From positions 992,001-1,056,000 of the forward strand of contig OZ271919.1 of the NCBI GenBank assembly GCA_965602035.1: DNA of 64,000 nucleotides. The letters run 5' to 3'. Of this stretch, positions 34,333 to 42,692 are shown one piece after another (position 1 is the first letter of the stretch; each line of letters opens with the position of its first letter). The position numbers and the translations under genes are program-made. The notes beneath the pieces were generated by a model. That model was given only the letters and a program-made list of their open reading frames with translations, did not search any database and was not told the DNA's origin. This DNA comes from Natronospirillum sp965602035 (GTDB taxonomy: Bacteria > Pseudomonadota > Gammaproteobacteria > Pseudomonadales > Natronospirillaceae).

Positions 34333-35918
34333 CAATACCACCTCGCTTTTGCGTAACCTTGAACGCCTTGGCCTGCATTCGAAGAAATATCTTCTCCGTT
34401 ATTTCCTTGCCTTCTTAGCTGTAGCGTGGTGCTGTCTACCTTGACGCCGAAATACACACCAATATTCCTTTCTGTGTCTATCCCAGCACTTTCAGGATTA
34501 CACGCTACAAACGTTTCATCTGCCGTTATGGAAAATGGCAAATCCCAAGTTGCGTTGAGGTAATGATTTGAAGAGACGCTTAGCGTTAGACCCTTTGACC
34601 AGAATTCTACCGTGCCATCTGCATACTTCGTGTATTCACAGTTGCTATCACTCCCCCGTTCAATAATCGCCCCCGTAGGCGTGCCTGCTGATTGGGATAC
34701 TGTGCCGAGGATGTTAGCTTTGTGGTATGGTGAATCCCCGTTCGCATAAATTAATGAATAATATTCCAAATAATCTAATCGGATTACGCCTGTTTTTATA
34801 TCTATTCCTGCGTCGATTGTACTTTGATGCCCGTTTGGGCCACTCATGTAAACAGGTAGCTTCGTTTCATTCCAGTTGGAAATTCTGGCGTAGGTTACAC
34901 CAGGCTCCAAAATCAGGTCATACCTTAAGCCAAGGTTTAGGAGAAATTCAGATGTTCTACCATTATAATTCTGGTAAACCAGTGTCCCTCCCTGAACATT
35001 AAATCTAATATCAGATCGGTAATATCCACCGGCCTTGATCTCGTTTCTTCCGTAGTAACTTACAAACGGAGAATTTATATTTAATAATAAATCACATCTG
35101 TTATCTCCGTTTGCCGGTTGTCCGACAAAATCGATGACACTGTTTTGAAGTATTATGGTAGCTTGCATGTCAACAAAAGCTATGTTGCCTACACCACTAC
35201 TAGCAATAATACATACGTACTTATTCCGTACCGCAACGTTGCTGCTTATTGTCGCTCGGGTACTTGAGGTACTGTTTGAGACGTTAATACGAACGGTATA
35301 AACGCTTAGTTTATTAGCCAACTCCAATGCTTTGTTCAAACTCTGTACAGAGTTTCCACTTGTTCGCCCGTCATTGGCATCATTTCCGCCAGTAACGTCA
35401 ACATACAGATGCGTATAATCGAAAACCCCCAATGAAAACTGGTTGCAATATTGTTCAACGTTTTCCGGTGAGGCTGCGGTGGTGTTGTCTCCATTTTCCG
35501 CTTGCTCTTTTGTCGCGATATCCCTCAGTGCCGCTGACTTCAGCTCCAACGCCGTTCTCGCAGCCGCCGCATCGGTTACACCGGAGAGGTCTGCCAGGGC
35601 AGCATTGAATTGCTGATTGGCGTTGTAGATTCGCCGCACCGCTTCGTTGTAGACGCTGACTACCTCGAGGTCGTTTTCCTGGAGCAGCGGGAATTCGCCG
35701 ATGAAGTCCTGGTGGATGGCGGCGGAATAATCACCGGAGGTCAGACCGGTAATGGATTCGGTCAGTGTGACGCTGTTGCTGGTGCTGCTCTGAATGGTGA
35801 ACGCAAGGCCCTCAAGCAGCAGGTGAGGGGTTGGCTCCAGGCTCGACACATCGGCGCCACTGATGCCAACTACATTGCTGCCTTGAGTGACGCTGGCTGT
35901 CAGGTTACGAATCTGCAT
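34332..35918 (-). CDS. Tail fibre/tailspike-like protein
   Basis: A 528-residue virion protein. The N-terminal 150 residues (MQIRNLTASVTQG onward, with helical LYNANQQFNAALADLSG) should attach to the tail. Residues 190-430 look like a right-handed beta-helix (YVDVTGGNDANDGRTSGNS, repeated short hydrophobic strands), the fold of tailspikes that bind or cut surface polysaccharide. The C-terminus has GAIIERGS and YADGTVEFWS, a block common at phage fibre ends. GGAGT precedes ATG 35918, so the longer frame to 36185 is rejected. The beta-helix part is A+T-rich compared with the head genes, as in frequently exchanged receptor-binding modules. Confidence 0.8.
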   Translation of the reverse strand: MQIRNLTASVTQGSNVVGISGADVSSLEPTPHLLLEGLAFTIQSSTSNSVTLTESITGLTSGDYSAAIHQDFIGEFPLLQENDLEVVSVYNEAVRRIYNANQQFNAALADLSGVTDAAAARTALELKSAALRDIATKEQAENGDNTTAASPENVEQYCNQFSLGVFDYTHLYVDVTGGNDANDGRTSGNSVQSLNKALELANKLSVYTVRINVSNSTSSTRATISSNVAVRNKYVCIIASSGVGNIAFVDMQATIILQNSVIDFVGQPANGDNRCDLLLNINSPFVSYYGRNEIKAGGYYRSDIRFNVQGGTLVYQNYNGRTSEFLLNLGLRYDLILEPGVTYARISNWNETKLPVYMSGPNGHQSTIDAGIDIKTGVIRLDYLEYYSLIYANGDSPYHKANILGTVSQSAGTPTGAIIERGSDSNCEYTKYADGTVEFWSKGLTLSVSSNHYLNATWDLPFSITADETFVACNPESAGIDTERNIGVYFGVKVDSTTLQLRRQGNNGEDISSNAGQGVQGYAKARWY

Positions 35919-36231
35919 CGCGGTTACTCCTGATCTCGCTCTGCTTTGAGCCGATCGATCGGTCTTCTGCGCTTTCGCTCTCCATGCGTGCTGCAGTGAG
36001 CTCTTTGTCAAGCTGTTGGGCTCGTTGCTCGGCCTGCTCAGCACGACGAAGCGCCGCCAGCACGTTGCGCTGTGTGGCGAACTGTGTGTGCAGGCTCTCC
36101 AGCTCAGAGCTGACTTGCTTCTGCAATCCCGCAATCCGGGACTGCTCCGCAGACAGCTCAGCAATACGCCGGGTGGAATGTTCAATGGCCTGCTGCATCT
36201 GCTGCGCAGTGGGTTGTTGGTCCTGGTTCAT
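35905..36231 (-). CDS. Small coiled-coil protein before the tail fibre
   Basis: A 108-residue, almost wholly helical, charged protein (Gln/Glu/Arg-rich heptads such as IAELSAEQSRIAGLQKQVSSE and LRRAEQAEQRAQQLDKELTA). GGAGA precedes its ATG. Its last 14 bases overlap the fibre gene start. A trimerising chaperone or fibre-neck coiled coil is plausible, but no family is recognised. Confidence 0.65.
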   Translation of the reverse strand: MNQDQQPTAQQMQQAIEHSTRRIAELSAEQSRIAGLQKQVSSELESLHTQFATQRNVLAALRRAEQAEQRAQQLDKELTAARMESESAEDRSIGSKQSEIRSNRDADS

Positions 36232-36253
36232 GGTTTCTCCAAATGTCAGGCAA

Positions 36254-36286
36254 TAAAAAACCCCGCGCGGATTCCCGGGCGGGGCT
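36254..36286 (-). terminator. Terminator after the NlpC/P60 gene
   Basis: On the minus strand CCCCGC...GCGGGG (six base pairs, G+C-rich loop) is followed by TTTTTTATT. It lies between the NlpC/P60 gene and the coiled-coil/fibre genes and should lower or separate expression of the fibre module. Confidence 0.8.
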
Positions 36287-36308
36287 GAAATGTCTGGATG
36301 CTCGCCGT

Positions 36309-36827
36309 TCAGATCACACGCTGCGGCCGCACGAAATAGTGGTACTTGTCATCAAGGTCTTCGATAAGCCGGAACTCCACATAAGGCGTGCCGGCTTCAG
36401 ATGCGTCGAACACCATAATGGTCTGAGTACCGTTGCCGTCGTACTGGTATGAATCGAATATACCGATGTGCTCGTAGGTGCCATCCCAATCCACATCGAA
36501 CACCACCCAGTCACCCTTGCGTGGGTTCTCGACGGGGCGGCCGTTGTACCTTGCCAGTTCATCGGCATTTATATCGCGGGCAAGCTCTCCGTTCTGATTC
36601 ACGAACTGCTGCCCGGTGACGGCGAACATTGCCTCCACCAGTAGTCCAGAACAGTCCATACCACTGTTTGACTGGCCGCCGAGCAAATACGGCGTGCCCT
36701 CATATTTACGGGCTTCTCGAAGCACTTCCACTGCTTCATCCTGCGTGAGGTCTGTCTGGCCGGGCCAGCCCTCGGGATTGCAGCCTGCCATGAAAATGGC
36801 AACGAAGCATGGTAGTAGCGCCCTCAT
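36309..36827 (-). CDS. NlpC/P60 peptidase with lipoprotein signal
   Basis: A 172-residue cysteine peptidase of the NlpC/P60 family, which cuts peptide cross-links of peptidoglycan. The catalytic Cys is in GMDCSGLL and the His in YEHIGIFD. The N-terminus MRALLPCFVAIFMAGCN is a signal peptide with a lipobox (MAGC), so the product should be a lipoprotein. Tail-tip NlpC proteins of phages usually lack this. ATG 36827 overlaps the J-like stop (ATGA). It may clear the wall during DNA entry or act in the lysogen's periplasm. Confidence 0.82.
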   Translation of the reverse strand: MRALLPCFVAIFMAGCNPEGWPGQTDLTQDEAVEVLREARKYEGTPYLLGGQSNSGMDCSGLLVEAMFAVTGQQFVNQNGELARDINADELARYNGRPVENPRKGDWVVFDVDWDGTYEHIGIFDSYQYDGNGTQTIMVFDASEAGTPYVEFRLIEDLDDKYHYFVRPQRVI

Positions 36828-39800
36828 AGGTTTGTGTACCACATTGAAATTCGCCACGAGTTGATCCTTGGCGTTGAACCTGCTGTTCCTACTCGCCTGA
36901 GCCTGAATAGAATTTCACGATCGGTGGTGCTTGCGATATTCCAAATTGGAATCCCAAAGGACCAGGGAAATATCCGGGCATCCTCTGTTTCGCCAGAGTC
37001 CAGTGATATAGTCGGAGAACTGCCGAGTTGCTGCCAGCCGGTATCTGTGAAGTCTTGGCGAATGATTTTGTATTCAGTGGTCCAAACGCTCATCCGGAAC
37101 TGGATTATTCCGGCTACAATAATGTATTCGCCGTTCACGGTCGATATGTAGTCAGAATCCCATGGCCCACCTGAATGGCCAGGGAGCCAGAAACCGCCGA
37201 TATCTACAGCAGTTGCTGTCGAGCCGCCAGAAAAGATCTGACCGCCTGAAATAACTGCAACGCTGCGCGAGTATGCATTGCTTGAAGCAGCCCTTATCTC
37301 GACGCCTGAAGCATCAATTTTTGCGACATCAAGAATACCAGCAAACCGACTGTTGCCACTGATATCAACGTCCCTTGCTCTAACCTTGCCAGCCTCATCC
37401 ACTGAAAAAGTGCTGTCTGATCCGTTCCAGGTATGAATCAACAAGGGGTGTGGGCTCACAGCCGTGCGCAATACGTTCCCAACAAGGACCGCGTAATCTC
37501 CAGACTGGTCTGGTGTCGTCTGGAACAGCGAGCCATTAATCTCTGTGCCGTTGATCTGTGTGCCATTGATGACGCCGGCATCCATGGTAAGTCCCGTAAT
37601 GCTGCCGGTGACAGTCAACCCACCATTGATAACGGCTTCAGTATTGTCGGCATAGTCCGCTGGTTTTCCGGTGCCGCTCACCTGCCCCCAGTCGGCCGTC
37701 TGCCCGAGCCCTGCCCCATCTGAGAGATCATTTGTGTCTGTGGTGTAAGTGCTGTAGAACTCCCAGTTGCTGCCGTTCCAGCGCTGCACCAGCTTGGTCT
37801 GTGGGCTCATCCAGAGCATGCCGCTGTGTGGGTTCGAGGGCGCGGTGTTCTGGCGAATGATCTCCGTCTTCGTGGCGCCGGTCTCAATGCCGCTCAGCTT
37901 GCTGTTGGCCGTGCTGTCGAGATCCGCCAGCGATCCGGGCGCATCAATCAGATTGCCGTATCCGCTACCGGTACCGGTTAACTCGAGTGTCTGCGCCACC
38001 ACGTGTCCATCCACGGTCACGGTGTTGCCGTCATACGTCACACCGCCATCACCCAGCCCGAATTGGCCGGCCGCGTCGAACCAGTTGATGGCGTTGGCAC
38101 CGTCCCACATGTGCCACATGAGCGGGTTGGCCGACACCCCGGGGCGATCAACCGCGCCCATGGTGACCTGGTACCCGTTATTGTCGGTGTAAATCAGGCC
38201 CTCTGAGCCAATGCCAACCGTTGCTTTAATGACGCCTGCCGTTAATTTTGCGGCGGCTAAGTTGGCGATCTTCTCGGATTCAATGACATCCTGCGCCAAC
38301 CACGCATTGATGAAGTTGCGGTCTGCTTGCTCCACAGATGCCCATGGGCCCAGGCCGTCAATATCGGCAATAGGTACCTGGCGAGTTTGCACTGTGCGCG
38401 TGGTACGGCCGCCCGGGCCGAACTGATCCCACGCCTCGAGGCCGATCACTACCGTGGCGTTGGCTTCTGTTTCGACAATCACCTGGTTGTTGCGGATCAG
38501 CCGCGGGTTGCCATCCACACTGAATGGGTCTTCGCCCTGCTCCGCCAGGAACACTTTCACACCGTGGAAATCGGCGTCGAGCGGCACGTCCCAACTCAGG
38601 CCGATACTGGTGTAACCCACTTCTTCACGGATATTCTGCGGGGCATCCGGAGCCGGGTTGTTGAATGCGATGCGCTGTCCTTTGCCAATGCTGCCAATAC
38701 GCGGCAGCGCGTGAACTTCGAGTTCACCTAAGCGGCCAACGCCATCGGCCTTGTTGAGCTCCGGGGCGTATTCCCACCGGCTGTCGGTCACAACCTCAGT
38801 GCGCAGCAGCTGACCCTGGGTGTTGTAAACGCGAATGCGGTACCCGCGCAGCCAGCTATCTTCCGTGCCTGCACCAGCGCCGGCTTCACCCTCGCTACCC
38901 AGGGGAACACCCTGAGTGGCGCTGAGACGGGCCCAGGCGAATTCCGGGGCGGCACCGATCCAACGTTCCGGGTTCTCCGGATCTGCGTTCACAATGCGCA
39001 GTCGGCGAATGGGTGGCACCGGTGTGTAATCATCCTGCGGCTGGTCCACCGCCAGCCGGGGCAATACCACATCAATGGTGAGCGGCGGGCCGGTGAGGTC
39101 GTCCACCGACACCGGTGTAATCCGGTATTGCCAGGTGATGCCATTGGCAGGCAGGGATTCTGCGGCCGTCAGCGCGCCGGAGGCGGATACCGAGATCCAC
39201 GCGCCGCCAGCCGTGTTCCGACGCTCGAACCGGCAGTGTGAAAACGCGGCGTCTGAATCGTCTGATTCCGCAACCACCAGCACGCGCATGATGTCGCCAC
39301 GGCTCCCGTAGGACGGATCCGAAGATAGCTGATACTGTGCATCAACCAGAGCGACTGGCCGAACGGGTGTGGCCGCAATAGTCGCCAATGCCACCGGCCC
39401 GCTGGTCTGCTCCTGGCGACCGCGCACCGGCCGGGCCTGGACTTCCCACACTGCCGCCTGATTCGGCACCACGATCACGGCCGAGCTCAGCACCTCACCA
39501 TGACGACGCCAGACACTGCTGCCCTGCTTCCGGAAATAAACCACGGCGCTATCTGCCGCACCCCGGCTGATATCTACCTCAATGCTGGCGTTCAGCTTGT
39601 CTTCGGTAGGCGGTAGATCCGGGGTGACAGTGACCGCATCAATGCTGACTGCATCCGGCGCCGGCGGCTGGGAGTTGACGATCTCCCCGGTGTCTTCTTC
39701 CGGGGGTGCGTACTGCACCACCGTAGCCACACCGGTGAAATTCTCTCCACCGCTGCCCGGGAAGATACGCCCAGCGTATGACGCCAGGTCGGAATAGTCC

Positions 39801-42295
39801 CCGCCGCTATTGCGTACGGTGCCTTCCCAGTCGCTGTTTTCATCCGGGCTGGCGCCCTGCTCCGCCACGTGGGTTCCAGAGAGATTGGGCGGCAGGTGGT
39901 AGCCATCGAGCACTACATACAGAGCGCCCGGCAGGCCGCCGGCGGATGAACCGTGCGCATAATGGTATCGGCTCTGAATGAGCTTCCAACCGTTGAGAAA
40001 ACCGCGCCCCGGTGAGTCGTAGTCGTTATCAACGTATCGGGCGCCCAGTGAACCATCGGCACCGCTGGTATCAATGACGGCATCGATGTCTACCGAAAGA
40101 CCACGAGACACGATGGCCAACGACGCACCACCAGAGGCCCTCGGCGGTACCGCCGTATAGACAGCGGCACTGACCGGCCGTGAGGTTGCGCCGGCACCAC
40201 CTGGCTTTATGTCGGTGGTGATGCTCGCCGAACCGTTCTCGTTGCGAATTCCCAGGTAGGTGGCAGCGGCGACACCATTACCGATGGTTTCACCATCGAT
40301 CGCTCTGTATGGCCGTGCGACAACCCAGCGGTTCGGCAGATCCCAGGAACTGCCGTCATCAAAGTCGGTGAACGGGTTGAGCGTATTGCGTTGCCGGCGG
40401 GCCCGCGAGTAATGCGACATGCCGCCATGGGTAACACCGAACACACCGGCTTCGGTGTCGTTGTTGCCACGTCCACGGCCATTGATGGTGCAGCCCGGCG
40501 GCACTTCCAGGAAGCCACGCACGCGGAGCTGGACCACGCCATTGACCAGGTGTTCGTGAGCACCCAAATTGAGGTCGCCATGGTAGTGGTAGATGCCAGC
40601 GGGCAGATTCAGAGGTGCCTGCACCACGCCAGAGCTGATCGTTACCAGACTGGCCAGATCGGTACCCACGTCATAGAAGCTGTCGGGCAGTGCCTGGTTG
40701 CTGCTGGTGGTCGCCACAGGTGCCGCCCGGCCAGTGGCGCTGAACAGATTCAGGCGAATATCGCCGCTGTTCCAGTCAAGTTGTGATTCCAGTACCTCCC
40801 AGGTACGGACCAGTGGCTGGCCAGTGGTCGGGTCAGTAAGGCCCGGGTAGTTCACCCGCAGCACGTCCCCCACGGTGACACCAAGCAGGTGTGGGCCGAC
40901 GGTGATCTCCCACTCCATAGGCGGGTGGGCATACAGATCGCGCCAGGTGTTCAGGAACTGAATCAGGCGATTCTGGGTGCTCTGTGTGCTGTGCACGAAC
41001 GGCAGGTCAAATACCGTCTGCGGGGCGTACCCGTGCTGGTCGCCGCTGGTGCTGTCGAGCAGCAGTGTTTCCTGCAGGTAGATACCGCGCACTGGATCAC
41101 GCTGCCACTTCACGCGGATTACGTTACCGAGCTGGTTCTGGTCCCACTCCAGGTCACCGGCTGACAGTATGTCGTCGTCGCCAATAGTGAGGTCAGCCGG
41201 CGCATTTCGCAGCGTGGCCACGCGTGGTTTGAACCCCAGAGCACCGTTGCTGCGAACCGGCATGAGCCCGCCGACCCAGACCAGAAGCTGCTCCTGCAGG
41301 TACTCCCGCGCACGCACCGGCTCCGGGCCATTGATGCGAACCATGCGACCGGTGTCGTCATTGGTGTCCCAGATCTCGGGATACGCCAGATACTCCGACA
41401 GATTGACCTTGGTCGCGGATACGCCGGCGTGCCACCAATCCGGCAGGGTTTCCAGAGTACCCCAGATCTCGCCGGTGATCAGTGCGTACATGACCTTTAG
41501 CGCTGGGCCTTCCAGGTAGACCCAGGGCTGAACGTTAATTTGCCGGTCCAGCGAGGAGTCGGGGTCGTACTCGTGCTTCTGGCGCAATGAGCCCAGTGCC
41601 GAGCGCTCAATGATCGGCACGCGCCAACCGTCGATTTCATCGAACTCCAGCTCACCGTGCAGAATCAGTTCATCCTGCAGGCGCACCACACCATAGTATT
41701 CGGCCGGACGCACCTGGTGGCTTTCGTCGCGGTACACCACGGGCAGTTCCGGATCAGACCCGGTACCAACCTTGGCCACGCACAGGTAGCCATCCGTCTG
41801 GGTGTCCTCGAGGGTCTTGGTGAGGTGGATGCCGGTGGGCGCTTCGAACAGCTGCGCGTCTAGGCCGCGCTGCGGGTCCGCTGCAGAAAGCCGGGTGACC
41901 AGCGGCCCGGAACTGACCGACTGCACGGTATAGGGAAACAGGGTCTCGAAATTGGCCCAGTCGATATCCCGCGTGCCCACATAGATGGTCAGTGCCATGT
42001 TGCGAATGCCGGTGCCGTTGCTGAACCGGGAGGCGATTTCGGGCACCAGATCTGCCGTGGAGAATTCCACGGTAACGTTACCGATGGTACTGATGCGGGC
42101 CCAGTGGTCATAGCGCTGGCTGACGCCGCTGAAGCCGTCGGCCGCCAGAATCACATTCGCGCCGGTCAGGCCAGTGACCGGAGCACTGGTGAAATACAAT
42201 ACATCGGTGGGGCTGAATTCCAGGCGCGCAACAAAGACCGGCCGCACACTGCTTTCAGATAGCTGTGCTGTGAATTCCGCGTTGTAGAGATTCAT
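36824..42295 (-). CDS. Tail tip/host-specificity protein, J-like
   Basis: An 1823-residue virion protein, the largest in the window. The first 500 residues form the tail-hub part (YNAEFTAQLSESSVRPVFVA, VSSGPLVTRLSAADPQRGL, VTVGDVLRVNYPGLTD). A glycine-rich stretch of about 300 residues follows (NGRGRGNNDTEAGVFGVTHG, GASGGASLAIV-like), then FN3-like domains (PDAPQNIREEVGYTSIGLSW) and a C-terminal part with NLAAAKLTAGVIKATVGIG and GSITGLTMDAGVINGTQING repeats typical of J-protein ends. It should plug the tail tube and bind the cell surface. It lies downstream of the tape measure and a small tail gene; no separate L, M or I genes are seen, so their roles may be fused here. Confidence 0.82.
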   Translation of the reverse strand: MNLYNAEFTAQLSESSVRPVFVARLEFSPTDVLYFTSAPVTGLTGANVILAADGFSGVSQRYDHWARISTIGNVTVEFSTADLVPEIASRFSNGTGIRNMALTIYVGTRDIDWANFETLFPYTVQSVSSGPLVTRLSAADPQRGLDAQLFEAPTGIHLTKTLEDTQTDGYLCVAKVGTGSDPELPVVYRDESHQVRPAEYYGVVRLQDELILHGELEFDEIDGWRVPIIERSALGSLRQKHEYDPDSSLDRQINVQPWVYLEGPALKVMYALITGEIWGTLETLPDWWHAGVSATKVNLSEYLAYPEIWDTNDDTGRMVRINGPEPVRAREYLQEQLLVWVGGLMPVRSNGALGFKPRVATLRNAPADLTIGDDDILSAGDLEWDQNQLGNVIRVKWQRDPVRGIYLQETLLLDSTSGDQHGYAPQTVFDLPFVHSTQSTQNRLIQFLNTWRDLYAHPPMEWEITVGPHLLGVTVGDVLRVNYPGLTDPTTGQPLVRTWEVLESQLDWNSGDIRLNLFSATGRAAPVATTSSNQALPDSFYDVGTDLASLVTISSGVVQAPLNLPAGIYHYHGDLNLGAHEHLVNGVVQLRVRGFLEVPPGCTINGRGRGNNDTEAGVFGVTHGGMSHYSRARRQRNTLNPFTDFDDGSSWDLPNRWVVARPYRAIDGETIGNGVAAATYLGIRNENGSASITTDIKPGGAGATSRPVSAAVYTAVPPRASGGASLAIVSRGLSVDIDAVIDTSGADGSLGARYVDNDYDSPGRGFLNGWKLIQSRYHYAHGSSAGGLPGALYVVLDGYHLPPNLSGTHVAEQGASPDENSDWEGTVRNSGGDYSDLASYAGRIFPGSGGENFTGVATVVQYAPPEEDTGEIVNSQPPAPDAVSIDAVTVTPDLPPTEDKLNASIEVDISRGAADSAVVYFRKQGSSVWRRHGEVLSSAVIVVPNQAAVWEVQARPVRGRQEQTSGPVALATIAATPVRPVALVDAQYQLSSDPSYGSRGDIMRVLVVAESDDSDAAFSHCRFERRNTAGGAWISVSASGALTAAESLPANGITWQYRITPVSVDDLTGPPLTIDVVLPRLAVDQPQDDYTPVPPIRRLRIVNADPENPERWIGAAPEFAWARLSATQGVPLGSEGEAGAGAGTEDSWLRGYRIRVYNTQGQLLRTEVVTDSRWEYAPELNKADGVGRLGELEVHALPRIGSIGKGQRIAFNNPAPDAPQNIREEVGYTSIGLSWDVPLDADFHGVKVFLAEQGEDPFSVDGNPRLIRNNQVIVETEANATVVIGLEAWDQFGPGGRTTRTVQTRQVPIADIDGLGPWASVEQADRNFINAWLAQDVIESEKIANLAAAKLTAGVIKATVGIGSEGLIYTDNNGYQVTMGAVDRPGVSANPLMWHMWDGANAINWFDAAGQFGLGDGGVTYDGNTVTVDGHVVAQTLELTGTGSGYGNLIDAPGSLADLDSTANSKLSGIETGATKTEIIRQNTAPSNPHSGMLWMSPQTKLVQRWNGSNWEFYSTYTTDTNDLSDGAGLGQTADWGQVSGTGKPADYADNTEAVINGGLTVTGSITGLTMDAGVINGTQINGTEINGSLFQTTPDQSGDYAVLVGNVLRTAVSPHPLLIHTWNGSDSTFSVDEAGKVRARDVDISGNSRFAGILDVAKIDASGVEIRAASSNAYSRSVAVISGGQIFSGGSTATAVDIGGFWLPGHSGGPWDSDYISTVNGEYIIVAGIIQFRMSVWTTEYKIIRQDFTDTGWQQLGSSPTISLDSGETEDARIFPWSFGIPIWNIASTTDREILFRLRRVGTAGSTPRINSWRISMWYTNL

Positions 42296-42297
42296 GC

Positions 42298-42690
42298 TCA
42301 GTCCGTTACTACTGACCGGATTTTGAAGGTGTACAGGCGCCAGTCGTCCTCGAGCGGTTGCTCAGAGAAATCCCAGAGTTGCGACTCTACATCGCGGAAG
42401 TCGAAAAGCTCGCCACGCATGCATGAGTGAATAAAGCACTCAGTCTTGGCGATTTCATCCGGGTCCACCACAGGCACCGTGCGCACGCTCAGAATCTTCG
42501 CTTCATGGTAGGTCCAGAACTGGGCGCGGCCGGAGCGAAACACCTTGCGTTCACGACTGGGTTCAATGGATTCCTGCAGGCCGTCCGTGGCCACTTCCAA
42601 AGCCAGTACCAGAGTCTCGCCGGCGTTGACGCCATCCGGCAGCTTGCGCGTGGCTGTGAACACAATGTCATTGGGAATCTGCGTGGTCAT
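42298..42690 (-). CDS. Minor tail protein between tape measure and tip
   Basis: A 130-residue protein of unknown family (IPNDIVFTATRKLPDGVNAG, FRDVESQLWDFSEQPLEDDW). It lies two bases after the tape-measure stop and two before the tip gene, the place where phages encode distal-tail or hub subunits. It is predicted to be mostly beta. It is likely a virion tail component by position only. Confidence 0.65.
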   Translation of the reverse strand: MTTQIPNDIVFTATRKLPDGVNAGETLVLALEVATDGLQESIEPSRERKVFRSGRAQFWTYHEAKILSVRTVPVVDPDEIAKTECFIHSCMRGELFDFRDVESQLWDFSEQPLEDDWRLYTFKIRSVVTD

Positions 42691-42692
42691 AA

